The notes below the pieces were generated by a model. The model was not told the DNA's origin, ran no database searches, and worked only from the letters and a program-made list of their open reading frames with translations. Shown piece by piece: positions 28,733-38,498 of a stretch of DNA of 64,000 nucleotides. The stretch is from JADCRZ01 sp037718865. GTDB taxonomy: Bacteria > Bacteroidota > Bacteroidia > Chitinophagales > Chitinophagaceae. The stretch is from assembly GCA_037718865.1 (NCBI GenBank), contig JBBJMP010000008.1, positions 1 to 64,000 of the forward strand. The letters are read 5' to 3'. Numbering within the stretch: position 1 is the first letter of the stretch; every line of letters starts with the position of its first letter. The translations under genes and the position numbers were made by a program.

Positions 28733-28783
28733 ATGGCGTTGATTTTACGTTTTTTTAATTATGAATAGATGTGGAGAAGTTGC

Positions 28784-29686
28784 TCAAACGGCCTCCTGCG
28801 CTTCATTTGATTTTACAGGCTGCTTAAAACCCCAGCTCATTACTTCATCAAAGAATTGTTGAAAGCTTCTTGACTTTTTCCCTGTAATGGTCTCTACATC
28901 ATTGTTGGTATAATCGCCCCAGCCGGCACTATATGCCTTTGAATAATCCATCATTAACTGAGCTACCCATTCAGACTGACCCATAGATCTGAGCGCCTCT
29001 CCTACAGCTTCAAGGGGTACAGGGATATAATTGACAGGTTTTCCAATTCCTTTTGATATAATAGATGCCGCTTCAGTAAAGGTGATAGATGACGCACCGG
29101 TCGGCGAATAAATTTCACCCTCATGTCCTCCGTTAGTTAAAAGGCTTACCAAACAATCTGTAATGTCCCGTATATCAATCATGCCCAGCTTTCCTTGTCC
29201 CATTCCCCAATACATATTGCCTTGCTCTAGTATGGTTGGTACCGACATGAAAAGATTCTGCATAAAAAAATGAGGGCGAAGAATGGTGTATGGTATTCCG
29301 GAAGCAATAATTTCCTTATCAGTTTGAAAGTGAAACCTTCCGTTTTCAGTTGGTGCGTCTTCAGCAGCCTTGATGGCTGACAGCCTTACAAGATGTTTCA
29401 CGCCGGCTTGCTTTGCTGCTTTTGTTATAGCAGAAGCCTGTGCCACTGCGTCCGGTCCTGCTGCGGTGAGGGATAAAACAGCATCCATTCCTTTGGCAGC
29501 TCCATTGATAGCTTCCTGGTTCGATAAGTCACCCTCGACAATTTCAACGCCAATTTTTTTTAAGCCCTCCGCCTTTTCTGCACTTCTGACAAATGCACTT
29601 ACTGAAAGGCCATTTGCAATCAATGCCGGTATAGCAAGTGTTGCAATGTTTCCGGTAGCACCCGTAACTAATACTTTTTTTGACAT
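28784..29686 (-). CDS. NmrA-like NAD(P)-binding protein (atypical SDR)
   Basis: A 300-residue protein with the N-terminal dinucleotide-binding motif VLVTGATGNIATLAIPAL, a RSAEKAEGLKKIGVEIVEGDL second strand, and the AVLSLTAAGPD and YTILRPHFFMQNLF segments typical of NmrA/HSCARG-type atypical short-chain reductases. Such proteins sense the NADP redox state or act as NADPH:quinone-type reductases; classical SDR Tyr-x-x-x-Lys is not obvious. It diverges from nothing: the Crp-type gene 170 bp upstream is on the same strand, so that regulator could be co-transcribed with it. Confidence 0.85.
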   Translation of the reverse strand: MSKKVLVTGATGNIATLAIPALIANGLSVSAFVRSAEKAEGLKKIGVEIVEGDLSNQEAINGAAKGMDAVLSLTAAGPDAVAQASAITKAAKQAGVKHLVRLSAIKAAEDAPTENGRFHFQTDKEIIASGIPYTILRPHFFMQNLFMSVPTILEQGNMYWGMGQGKLGMIDIRDITDCLVSLLTNGGHEGEIYSPTGASSITFTEAASIISKGIGKPVNYIPVPLEAVGEALRSMGQSEWVAQLMMDYSKAYSAGWGDYTNNDVETITGKKSRSFQQFFDEVMSWGFKQPVKSNEAQEAV

Positions 29687-29855
29687 GACTTTATTTTTAT
29701 TTGTTTATGTAGTTGGTGATTTTTGCCTTTTGTATGAAATAATTCCCCAAAACCCTGATCTTTCAAATTTTACTATACAAAGGTGCATTAAAGAGAATCC
29801 TTTTCCAATGACAAATAGCAAGAAATTGAGTTGACAATTGTCAATGAAAGGAGCA

Positions 29856-30461
29856 TTAATAAGAGAGAAAAAGGCCTTTTATTGATGCGTTTTTTTTTCG
29901 GATGCGGCTTATTGTTTCAGGCGAAACACCAAGAAATGAAGCAATCATGTTTTGCGGAAATCGTTGTATTAAAGCCGGGTTGGTTGCCAGGAGATTTAAG
30001 TATCTTTCTTCAGCTGAGAAACTGATGGCGGCATTAATTCTTTTCTGTGTCGCAATTTGATTATTATGATCCATAGTGCTTAGTACAGCAACGAAGACAG
30101 GTACAGTACTTACCAACTCCTGGAAATTTGCTTTGGTAAGCAATAAAACATCAGAATCCTCCACCGCATCAATATTATAGTCAGCAGGTGTGAGCATAGT
30201 AAAACTTTCCCTGTCGCCAATCCACCAGTTTTCAGTGGATAAATTAACGATATGTGTTATTCCTTTTTGGTCGATGGTGTATTGCCGGAATGCTCCTTTT
30301 ACAATAAAAGCAACATATTTACAAACTTCACCTTCCTGCAGCAGGTACTGGTTCTTTCGGAAATGTTTTGAAATAAATCTATTCTTTATCTTCTCAAAAT
30401 CCTCATCCGAAATTTCAACGGATGCATATTTATTTATATATTTTCTAAGCGCTTCGTGCAT
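29856..30461 (-). CDS. Crp/Fnr-family transcriptional regulator
   Basis: A 201-residue protein with an N-terminal cyclic-nucleotide-binding-like barrel (FRKNQYLLQEGEVCKYVAFIVKGAFRQY, NWWIGDRESF) and a C-terminal winged helix (RFPQNMIASFLGVSPETISRIRKK). It lacks the cysteines that would hold an iron-sulfur cluster as in Fnr, and the ligand-binding arginine of true Crp is not clear. Many Bacteroidota have such small Crp-like activators that govern a neighbouring reductase or transporter, and the NmrA-type gene downstream on the same strand is the obvious candidate target. Confidence 0.9.
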   Translation of the reverse strand: MHEALRKYINKYASVEISDEDFEKIKNRFISKHFRKNQYLLQEGEVCKYVAFIVKGAFRQYTIDQKGITHIVNLSTENWWIGDRESFTMLTPADYNIDAVEDSDVLLLTKANFQELVSTVPVFVAVLSTMDHNNQIATQKRINAAISFSAEERYLNLLATNPALIQRFPQNMIASFLGVSPETISRIRKKNASIKGLFLSY

Positions 30462-30483
30462 GGATATGATTGGTCAACTGATT

Positions 30484-30690
30484 CTAAAAATCACCGTTCC
30501 CTGGCAATACTAAGGTAGAATAATTTGTTTTTGAAATGGTAAATAGTTCTTTGAGATGTGCGTGCTCATAAAAGTGGCAGGGATGAAAACCTGTGTATAG
30601 TTTGACGACGTTGCTCACGTGAACCGGATGAGCAAAGACTGCAAGGGTATCTATTTTTTCCTCAAGAGGTAGATGTAACATCGAAGTCAC
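30484..30690 (-). CDS. Small hypothetical protein or gene remnant
   Basis: A 68-codon frame on the minus strand between the GH32-locus domain protein and the Crp gene. The peptide is histidine-rich in its middle and has no signal peptide or known motif. It begins 6 bp after the stop of the 273-residue protein, so it could be a short partner gene. It could also be a leftover 3' piece of a longer ancestor that carried a propeller, as the relative at 38499 does, but the sequence does not resemble that propeller. I would treat it as uncertain. Confidence 0.25.
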   Translation of the reverse strand: MTSMLHLPLEEKIDTLAVFAHPVHVSNVVKLYTGFHPCHFYEHAHLKELFTISKTNYSTLVLPGNGDF

Positions 30691-30696
30691 ACTCTC

Positions 30697-31518
30697 TTAG
30701 CGTACCTTACCCGCTGCATTCTCTAAGACCACATCAGAAAGTATAGCAGTATCCACTTTGTCTGGCAGATGCGAACAGAACCCAATACCAACATAGAATG
30801 GTTTCTGAATATGCAGCTGAATAGGCTCTCCAAACTGGTGAAGAGGTTCACCAGCCTGGCTTACAAAAATTGCAACTGCATCACCGCGTTTTTCTATGCC
30901 AAGGCGAAGAGCTCCTTTCTTGTCAACACGCATTTGCTTAATGCTTTCGCCCTTTTCCGGTCGCCAGGCAAGATGCACCAAACCGGCACCGTGAAGGGCT
31001 ACCATGGCTTCTTTTGAATCATCGTCCAGATTTTGGCGAATTATAAGTACAGCCTTACGGTCAAAAAAGCCTGCAGTATCAGGAAAGATTATGTTGGCTG
31101 CCAACGAAACGTCTCCAGACATTTTCGTCCACAAATAACGGAATTCATCTCGTGTATACCATATGTTATAACCTGCAGAGTTAATGATGTACTGCCCGGT
31201 GGCTGCGTTATACCTGGAGGAGCCGGGTACCAGAGCGGCTCCTACATCACTCTGGCCCTGAAATATTCCAATACCCTTATTTTCTGTTCGGGTAGGCCGG
31301 TGAAAATCTGAAGGCGGAGGTACTTGTTTATGCGTTGCAGAGCTTGGTAACGCCCAATCTGGTACTTCCACTTTTGCAGGTGCCGTTTGTGTATAAGCCT
31401 GGTAAGAAGTAGCACATAAAAACATGGCAGGTAGCAATGAAAGACAGGTATTTTTTATCGTGCGAATGTACTTGTACAAATTACTGCTCTTTTTGCTTAT
31501 CCTTAATTCTATTTTCAT
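30697..31518 (-). CDS. Secreted DUF1349/LamG-like single-domain protein
   Basis: The 273-residue protein has a signal peptide (about 20-45) and one beta-sandwich domain (about 85-265). It matches the N-terminal half of the 503-residue TolB-type protein at 38499-40010: both share GIF(Q/E)G-x-x-D(V/I)G, a G(Y)N(I/V)W-x-x-(D/H)EF motif, a (T/K)KM(S/K)GD step and a late Y-V-G-(I/L)-F-x-x-S/G-H. The partner has a WD40-like propeller after this domain and this one does not. The domain resembles DUF1349 concanavalin-like folds that bind sugars. It is the last gene of the GH32/SusCD locus, 85 bp after the GH32 gene, so a carbohydrate-binding or accessory enzymatic role is likely. Confidence 0.72.
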   Translation of the reverse strand: MKIELRISKKSSNLYKYIRTIKNTCLSLLPAMFLCATSYQAYTQTAPAKVEVPDWALPSSATHKQVPPPSDFHRPTRTENKGIGIFQGQSDVGAALVPGSSRYNAATGQYIINSAGYNIWYTRDEFRYLWTKMSGDVSLAANIIFPDTAGFFDRKAVLIIRQNLDDDSKEAMVALHGAGLVHLAWRPEKGESIKQMRVDKKGALRLGIEKRGDAVAIFVSQAGEPLHQFGEPIQLHIQKPFYVGIGFCSHLPDKVDTAILSDVVLENAAGKVR

Positions 31519-31602
31519 TTTACATTATTTATTTTTTAAAACAAAAAATTACGATTAAAAGCAGGTAATTTTTCTGCCGATTAAATGTCGGGTTAAACCC
31601 TA

Positions 31603-33300
31603 TTACTCATAGATACTCTTCATTTGCCAGGCTTCCAACAATTTCAAGTCACTGTTCTGACCTTGAGAACGAATAGAAACACCTACTGCATCTTCGCGGC
31701 TGGGATAAACTCTTGCTGCAACACATTGTTTTCCATTTACAAAAACCTCAACCACGCTCTTATCAATAAATACCCGAAGCTTAAGGTTCTCGTCAGGCGT
31801 CATAATAAAAGATGCGGTTTCTGGACCCCTTGGACGAACATCCGGATGAAGAGAAGAGTAAGATGACTCGATAGTTATCAAACTTTCCCTAGGAGGTGGA
31901 GGCGAAGAGGATGGCCGAGCGGCAGCATTAGCCTGGCGTTCTGCTTGTAAAGCCGATACTTCTCCAAAACGATAGTTCCGTCCGGGGCCCATACCCCGCC
32001 CTTCCATAAATAAAATGCGGGTGAATTCTTCTTTATCAGGGGAACGTAACACGTTTAATTCTAGCATCGGGACATCTTTTGGATCAATTTCCATATTAAT
32101 TTCCAAAGCGTTACCCTTAATATTTTGAAATACCACTTCTTTATTTGCAGGAAGCACCATAGGCTTAACTTCCTGATGATTGTACCGTAATGACTCAATA
32201 TCACCGGCGGGCTCTTGTCCGACTTCATCCTTTCCAATCAAGGTGAGTCTTCTCGCAAGCGACATGATCATGTTCCATTCTCCCGTAGGCTTTCCAGCGT
32301 TCATATTAAAAATTATAATGACACCGCCTTTGCCGTCAGGAGTTGCCGATGGAGCATGGATCCCGGAAGGATTTGACGGTCCAAAGTTAAATTTACCGGC
32401 TTGGGTTACAACAAACTTATTTCTGCTTGTATCATAGTCTCCCAACAGAAATTGCCCACCGCTCATATGACTGTAGAAGGGCATTATATGTCGATCTCCT
32501 ATTGGCCAGAAATAGGGACATGCATAGTCGTCTCCTATCACAGTAAAGCGATCATCCTCAACAAATTCATGAAGGTATTCCCAATTGGCGAGGTCTTTAG
32601 ATCTAAAAAGGAATCCAACCGGAACTGGCTTTCCGCCTGGTCCTTTCGGAGCCCTGCCTGCAGAAAGCGAATAATATATCCCATCTCTCTTCCAGATCGA
32701 AGGATCGAATACGCTGTAAGGAAGGGGGAATCCGGTTTCACTACGAATCGGAACAACTGCCTTGCCAGTAACCTTTTCCCAGTTCAGCAGCAATGGGTCA
32801 GAAGATACAGCAACCATATTCCCGACCTCGGTGCCATGATACATTGCAATTACACGGTCTTGTTCTACCAAGGCACCCCCCGAAAAAACTGCACGTTCAG
32901 GACCTGGGTAAATGGCGTAGGGTAGGTCTTGCCAGTGAATTAAATCTTTGCTTATAGCGTGACCCCAATGCTGCCGTTTGTCTTCCGGCGGATATGCCTG
33001 GTAAAACATGTGCCAGTTACCTTGCCAAAAACTTAATCCATTCGGGTCATTCAAGGTACTTTCAGGGCTTACAAAGTGGTACACCGGCCGGTAACGATCT
33101 GATGATTGTTTTTTCCGTGAATCAGCAAATCGCTTAAGAAGAGGGTTATTTTTGAGTTCATTTTCCTGCTTAGGCAGTGTTTTAGAAAAAGTATATTTTG
33201 GAACTGGAGAAAGATAAGGTGGCTGATTAGCTTGAGCAAATGATTGACTTGCAAACAGCAGAAATAAAATAAGATGAGGTAAATAGTGCCTTTGTTTCAT
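31603..33300 (-). CDS. Secreted GH32-like fructosidase, atypical acid/base site
   Basis: GH32 enzymes hydrolyse beta-fructosides such as sucrose, inulin or levan. This 565-residue protein has a signal peptide (1-22), the five-bladed catalytic domain and a C-terminal beta sandwich with LRVFIDKSVVEVFVNG. The nucleophile motif LNDPNG is present (Asp85), as are VFSGGA (138-143) and the stabilising-Asp motif FDPSIW (Asp199). In the third motif, where GH32 normally has an acid/base Glu before Cys-Pro, the sequence is DDYACP (residues 257-262), with Ala at the Glu place. A nearby Asp might substitute, or the protein may bind or act on another substrate. It follows susD by 146 bp and belongs to that locus. 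Confidence 0.85.
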   Translation of the reverse strand: MKQRHYLPHLILFLLFASQSFAQANQPPYLSPVPKYTFSKTLPKQENELKNNPLLKRFADSRKKQSSDRYRPVYHFVSPESTLNDPNGLSFWQGNWHMFYQAYPPEDKRQHWGHAISKDLIHWQDLPYAIYPGPERAVFSGGALVEQDRVIAMYHGTEVGNMVAVSSDPLLLNWEKVTGKAVVPIRSETGFPLPYSVFDPSIWKRDGIYYSLSAGRAPKGPGGKPVPVGFLFRSKDLANWEYLHEFVEDDRFTVIGDDYACPYFWPIGDRHIMPFYSHMSGGQFLLGDYDTSRNKFVVTQAGKFNFGPSNPSGIHAPSATPDGKGGVIIIFNMNAGKPTGEWNMIMSLARRLTLIGKDEVGQEPAGDIESLRYNHQEVKPMVLPANKEVVFQNIKGNALEINMEIDPKDVPMLELNVLRSPDKEEFTRILFMEGRGMGPGRNYRFGEVSALQAERQANAAARPSSSPPPPRESLITIESSYSSLHPDVRPRGPETASFIMTPDENLKLRVFIDKSVVEVFVNGKQCVAARVYPSREDAVGVSIRSQGQNSDLKLLEAWQMKSIYE

Positions 33301-33446
33301 CTTTTGTTTTTGATTTATAAATGATATCTTGAATGATGATCTACTGGTATAGAACCTGATTTCTAAAAAACACCTCTCAGATCAAGGAACCCCTAAAACT
33401 GTACATTTATACCAACTTGTTTATTTATACTTAGTCCTTATTTCAA

Positions 33447-35231
33447 TTAATATTTCGGATTTTGAATATATAGTCCATCTACGAGGTCTATCTGAATTTG
33501 TGGTATGGGAAGATATTCATCTCTACCCTTTGTAAAGACAGCGGTACTTAAATAAGGATGTCTTGTTTTCTCAACAGCTATATATGCATTAAGGGTTTCA
33601 GCTGCGATCCCCCAGCGAACAAGATCATGAAAGCGTGGACTTTCCATTGCAAACTCTAATCTTCTCTCCCATTGTAGTGCCTTACGGGCATTCTCCTGCG
33701 TCCAGGGAAGATTTACGTCGGTGTATAAAGAAACATTATAGCTTGCAAAGCCCTGACCTGCTTTTGGATGTCCGGCAGGATATGTAATCCACTGAAGGGA
33801 TTTTGCTGCACGATCCCTTATCTGATTTATAATTGGCCGGGCTAGTTCCTGCTGACCTAGCTCAATAAGCGCTTCTGCCTTCATAAGAAGTACATCATTG
33901 TATTGAAGTATGTCCCAGTTGTGGGCAGTTCCGGTAAACGGGCCACTCTTTCTGATTGCAGCAGGGTTTGGCAATTGTATTTCCTTCATTGGAACAAAGC
34001 TGCCATAAACTGCAGGTGCTCTTGACCAGGAGGTTTGTGCTACAAAGTTGACATCATATTTAAATGGATGTGAAGGTATCCCGGCGGTATGGTCAAGTCT
34101 GGGATCTACTGTGTTTGCCGGAGCCTGAAAGTCTTCAGGATTCTTCATTTCCGTATTATTGAATGTTTCGTACAATGGAAGACCGGTTGCCGGACTGGTT
34201 TTGAAAGCATTAACAAGGTTTTGACTTGGATGATGAAAAGAGCAACAACCGTATGGAGCAGCCATGTTATAATTAAGGCCATGTTCAAAATCAACACGTC
34301 CCCACCTGGTTCCATCATCAAATGAATATTGGATAGCAAATATAGATTCGCTATGGTTTTCATTTCCGAAGGTCCACTTTCTTCCAAAATTGTCTAAGAG
34401 ACTGAATTTTCCAGAATTAATTACTGCATCTGTCAACGAGACGACTTGCTGAAGTTTGGTTGCGTCTATGCTTGTTACAGCATGATCCTCATTCTGAACA
34501 TATGCCTGGTAAAGTCTCACTTTTGCCAGATAGGCCGTTGCTGCCAATTTATTCGTTCGTCCTACCTGGGGTTGAGTGTTCGGCAAATTATCTACACTAA
34601 ATTGAAGATCCGCAGCAATCTTGTCCCACAATTGTGTATTACTAAGTTGCTTGTTGGAGATTAACCTTATTTCGTCCTGCGTTGCTGTGTGTTCAATCCA
34701 AACAGGATAATTAAATATTCTTTTTAGGATGAACATAAAATGGCCGCGCAGGAATCGGAGTTCTGCTGTACGTACTTTTTTGGCATTGGGTACGCCACTT
34801 ACAATATATTGGGCATCGGTAAAATTATCAATTTGTCGCAACGCAAGGTTGATCCTTGAGATGACCTCATAGACACCAATCCAGGTATTGTTCGCATACG
34901 TTGCAACAGACGGAGTAACTGTATTATATTGTTCCATGTCGTTGAGATTAGGTTGGTCAGCCACACCACTGCCTCCTTTATATGCGTCATCGGAGCGAAC
35001 GCTTCCCCATACATAATCACTTGCCCAGGCCCTGTCATATGTTGTGTTTCCCAAACCGGCATAAGCTGCGATAATCAGCTCCTCTGTTTTGGCAACTGAA
35101 TTAAGCGCTTCCTCAGGTATGATTCCGGCTGGTTGTACATCCAGGAACGATTTCTTACAGGAGATTACGAAAGTCATTGCAAGAGTTATGGTAACTATAA
35201 GTAATAATTTATGTTGTTTCATATTTTTCAA
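33447..35231 (-). CDS. SusD/RagB surface lipoprotein (second SusCD pair)
   Basis: A 594-residue lipoprotein with lipobox VISC (Cys at about residue 26), then a SusD-type N-terminal domain and TPR scaffold (EELIIAAYAGLGNTTYDRAW, AELRFLRGHFMFILKRIFNYP) and a C-terminal RagB-like region (ALQWERRLEFAMESPRFHDLVRWG, ending LVDGLYIQNPKY). It binds the glycan at the cell surface and caps the SusC barrel encoded 8 bp upstream. The GH32-like gene follows. The closing region with W/R-rich helices is typical, and nothing looks truncated. Confidence 0.95.
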   Translation of the reverse strand: MKNMKQHKLLLIVTITLAMTFVISCKKSFLDVQPAGIIPEEALNSVAKTEELIIAAYAGLGNTTYDRAWASDYVWGSVRSDDAYKGGSGVADQPNLNDMEQYNTVTPSVATYANNTWIGVYEVISRINLALRQIDNFTDAQYIVSGVPNAKKVRTAELRFLRGHFMFILKRIFNYPVWIEHTATQDEIRLISNKQLSNTQLWDKIAADLQFSVDNLPNTQPQVGRTNKLAATAYLAKVRLYQAYVQNEDHAVTSIDATKLQQVVSLTDAVINSGKFSLLDNFGRKWTFGNENHSESIFAIQYSFDDGTRWGRVDFEHGLNYNMAAPYGCCSFHHPSQNLVNAFKTSPATGLPLYETFNNTEMKNPEDFQAPANTVDPRLDHTAGIPSHPFKYDVNFVAQTSWSRAPAVYGSFVPMKEIQLPNPAAIRKSGPFTGTAHNWDILQYNDVLLMKAEALIELGQQELARPIINQIRDRAAKSLQWITYPAGHPKAGQGFASYNVSLYTDVNLPWTQENARKALQWERRLEFAMESPRFHDLVRWGIAAETLNAYIAVEKTRHPYLSTAVFTKGRDEYLPIPQIQIDLVDGLYIQNPKY

Positions 35232-35239
35232 AATTTTTT

Positions 35240-38200
35240 TTAAAATCTAACGTCTAATCCCAGCGTGAAAGTAACAGGCCTGGGGTAAATTGAACCGGGT
35301 GTTTCGGGGTCAGCACCGGTGAAAGCCGTTGCTCCTGACTTTTTATAAATCAATACCAGGTTATCAGCGATTCCATAAAAACGCAATGAAGTTAATTTCA
35401 CCCTTGTAACAAACGAAGATGGTAATGCATAACTCAGCATGATATTTTGCACCTTAAAATAATCACCATTTACAAGTAAATAGTCAGAAGAACGGGTTTC
35501 AGTATTGGCATTAACCAGAGACACTGCAGGAACTGTTGCGCTAGTATTTTGTGGATTCCATGCGTCTAACAGCCTTGTGCCTTTATTCACTCCTGTAGCC
35601 GTGCCAAGAAAATCAGTGAAGACTTTAGAAGCGTCGTTAACGGTAACATTAGAAATGCCCCGCATGAAAACGGATAAACTAAAATCTCTGTAATTGAGCT
35701 GGGCATTTAGTCCATAAGTTAATCCAGGCAATTCAGTTCCCAGCCAATCCTGGTCTAAAGCATTAACTACACCATCCCCATTAAGATCTCTAAATCTAAT
35801 TCTGCCAACACCTTTACCTGGCTGTGTAGGAGCCTTCGTAACTTCATCTGCTGTCTGAAAGATGCCATCGGTAACATATCCAAAATAAGATGTCTTGGAA
35901 CGCCCTATAATGGTCTTTTGAACATTTCCGGCAAATGATCTGACAACTGATGAGGGCAGGAAAGTAATTTCATCTTTAAACTGAGCTATATTTCCATCTA
36001 TCGAGTAAGAAAATTGTCCCTTTGTATCATGAAAACCTAGGGACAATTCAAACCCTCTGTTGCTCATACTGGCACCATTAACCGTTTTTACAGCTCCTTC
36101 ACCGATTGCTCCGGGAGTTGGGGGAGTGACTAAAATATCTTTTGTATCCCGGGTAAAATAATCAAATGAACCTGAAATCTTCTGATTGAGAAAACCAAAG
36201 TCTAACCCTACATTTATTTCATCTGTGGTTTCCCATCTGAGATCAGGATTTGAAGTTCTGGTAGCTACATAACCGGATGGTAAAGTTCCTGTATTAATGC
36301 CATTAATATCATAAGCAGATCCGTTTGCTCTTGTAGTGCCCAAAGGGTCTACGGCTCCGTAATTTGTAGCAAATTGTCTATATGCTGAATAATCCCCTAT
36401 TTCCTGGTTACCGACTTTTCCCCAACCCGCTCTGAGCTTAAGATTGGAGAACACCGGAAGACTGTTTTTGATAAAGTCTTCATTACTTAAGGTCCAGCCA
36501 ACAGAAACCGCCGGAAAGACCCCGAACTTGTTGTTTTCACCAAAGCGGGAAGATCCATCATACCGTAGCGTAGCGGATACCAGGTATTTACTGGCTAAAG
36601 AATAATTTACTTTACCAAAGTAAGAAAGCAGTTGGTTTTCGGTAGTAAACCCGGTATTACTCGCTACACCTGTTCCGGCACTTAACTGAAAGTAAGGAAG
36701 GTCTTCGATAGCAAATCCTTGTTTTAGCGTAGAAAATACCCGGGTTGAATTCTTGATAGCCTCCATACCTGCCAATAAATTTATCCTGGACTCGTTGATG
36801 TTCAATGAATAATTTATTGTATTGGACCACGTCCAGTTCAGACGGTGACGCTGAGCCACCTGCAAATTGTTTACGGTACGGTTTAGAAACCCGGTTGAAT
36901 ATCTCCTTTCTATATTAATATCATAGTTATTGGTATAATCAAGCCCGAAGCTTGACCGTAGTACCACGTTAGCAATGGGTGTTAATTCAGCATAAACATT
37001 ACCAAATGTTTGAAGATCATTGTTTACATCATCTTTATCCAACTCAGTGAGGAATACAGGATTCAGACGATCGGAAAAGCCGGCGCCGATTGGGCCTGCA
37101 AACGTTCCATCCAATTTACGTACAGGTAAAATGGGTAAAACAACAGTGGTAAGTTGAAGCGGATTTGGACCATTTACCGGGATTCTGCTTGTGCCATCAG
37201 CATTCCATCCGGCAGTTCCAAATTGGTCACCACCCATCGGATGTTCTCTTGCCTTGATTACCTGCAGGTTCTCTCCGATTTTTAATTTATTATTGAAGAA
37301 ACTAACTGAGTTATTAATACGTCCAATATAACGCTTGTAGTCATTTTTACGGATAAGTCCGGTATTGGTAAAGTAGCCAAAGCTGATCAAAGTAGAAGTT
37401 CTCTCACCACCTCCGGCAATGGTAATTGTATTTTGAGAAACTATACCTCGTTGAAACACTTCTTCCTGCCAATCAGTATCAGCAGAAGGAATATTAGGAT
37501 CACCATTTATGAATTTAACCGGAATTACTTCATCCAATACCCGAACTCCACCGGGGTCAGTATGCTCAACAAAACTATATAAAGCACTGTGAGCAGTTGT
37601 TGGAGTTCCGCCATTGACTGAAGCACGCCAAAGGATGGATCCATACTGCTGCGTATTCAACATCGATAATCTCCTTACATTTCTTGCTACTGAAACACTT
37701 GAATTAATATTAATGCTTACATTATTTTTACCTTGTTTGGTAGTAATGATGATTACTCCATTAGAAGCCCTTGAACCATAAATGGATGATGCGGAAGCAT
37801 CTTTAAGCACCTGAACTGATTCCAGTGAATTTGGATCCATAAACTGGAAAATATTTGGATCGGTTGTAGGTACACCGTCTATGACATAGAGAGGATTTGT
37901 ATTGCCTAACGTATTTACACCCCGGATATTTACCGAAGTGGCGGCTCCACTTGGAGTACCCGAAGCCCGTATGTAAAGGCCAGGAACTCTTCCCTGGATG
38001 TTTTGCAAAGCACTACCGGAAGCGATGTCTTTGGTCTTTCCCATATCCACAATAGCGATAGAGCCAGTTAAGTCGCCCCTTCTTTGCGATTGATAACCTG
38101 TTACAACAACCTGATCCAGCTGTGCTTCGGCTTCCTGCATTTCAACTGTTACAGCATTTAAATTTGCAATTTTTATGGTTTGGCTGGCTTGTCCTACATA

Positions 38201-38410
38201 AGAGAAAGTGAGGTTATCTCCGACTGCTGCTTCAATTGAAAACTTACCGTTTTCGTCTGTTGTTACGGTATTGTTTTTAGCCTGAACAGTAACACCTGCC
38301 AAAGGAGTTTTTTCAGTTTTACTAACAACCGTTCCGGTTATTGTTCGCTGCTGGGAAAAACCAAAGAAACCCAGCAGTATAAATAGCAGAATAAATACGA
38401 TTTTTTTCAT
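35240..38410 (-). CDS. SusC/RagA-family TonB-dependent transporter (second SusCD pair)
   Basis: A SusC protein of about 1056 residues. I place the start at 38410 (MKKIVFILLFILLGFFGFSQ, a normal signal peptide) instead of the ATG 14 codons upstream. Domains: carboxypeptidase-like (RTITGTVVSKTEKTPLAGVTV), TonB-box-like QLDQVVVTGYQSQRRGDLTG, plug (NPLYVIDGVPTTD, SLESVQVLKDASASSIYGSRASNGVI), and a barrel ending LDVRF. It pairs with SusD at 33447-35231 (8-bp gap). The TolB-type protein and isomerase lie just upstream on the same strand, so the whole set is probably one transcription unit with the GH32-like gene. Confidence 0.95.
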   Translation of the reverse strand: MKKIVFILLFILLGFFGFSQQRTITGTVVSKTEKTPLAGVTVQAKNNTVTTDENGKFSIEAAVGDNLTFSYVGQASQTIKIANLNAVTVEMQEAEAQLDQVVVTGYQSQRRGDLTGSIAIVDMGKTKDIASGSALQNIQGRVPGLYIRASGTPSGAATSVNIRGVNTLGNTNPLYVIDGVPTTDPNIFQFMDPNSLESVQVLKDASASSIYGSRASNGVIIITTKQGKNNVSININSSVSVARNVRRLSMLNTQQYGSILWRASVNGGTPTTAHSALYSFVEHTDPGGVRVLDEVIPVKFINGDPNIPSADTDWQEEVFQRGIVSQNTITIAGGGERTSTLISFGYFTNTGLIRKNDYKRYIGRINNSVSFFNNKLKIGENLQVIKAREHPMGGDQFGTAGWNADGTSRIPVNGPNPLQLTTVVLPILPVRKLDGTFAGPIGAGFSDRLNPVFLTELDKDDVNNDLQTFGNVYAELTPIANVVLRSSFGLDYTNNYDINIERRYSTGFLNRTVNNLQVAQRHRLNWTWSNTINYSLNINESRINLLAGMEAIKNSTRVFSTLKQGFAIEDLPYFQLSAGTGVASNTGFTTENQLLSYFGKVNYSLASKYLVSATLRYDGSSRFGENNKFGVFPAVSVGWTLSNEDFIKNSLPVFSNLKLRAGWGKVGNQEIGDYSAYRQFATNYGAVDPLGTTRANGSAYDINGINTGTLPSGYVATRTSNPDLRWETTDEINVGLDFGFLNQKISGSFDYFTRDTKDILVTPPTPGAIGEGAVKTVNGASMSNRGFELSLGFHDTKGQFSYSIDGNIAQFKDEITFLPSSVVRSFAGNVQKTIIGRSKTSYFGYVTDGIFQTADEVTKAPTQPGKGVGRIRFRDLNGDGVVNALDQDWLGTELPGLTYGLNAQLNYRDFSLSVFMRGISNVTVNDASKVFTDFLGTATGVNKGTRLLDAWNPQNTSATVPAVSLVNANTETRSSDYLLVNGDYFKVQNIMLSYALPSSFVTRVKLTSLRFYGIADNLVLIYKKSGATAFTGADPETPGSIYPRPVTFTLGLDVRF

Positions 38411-38498
38411 CGACGGCGTTTTTAAATGAACAATTAGTTTGAGTAATGGCACGTAGGGCTTATAACATTAAGGTTCTCCGGTATAAAAGCATTTAATG

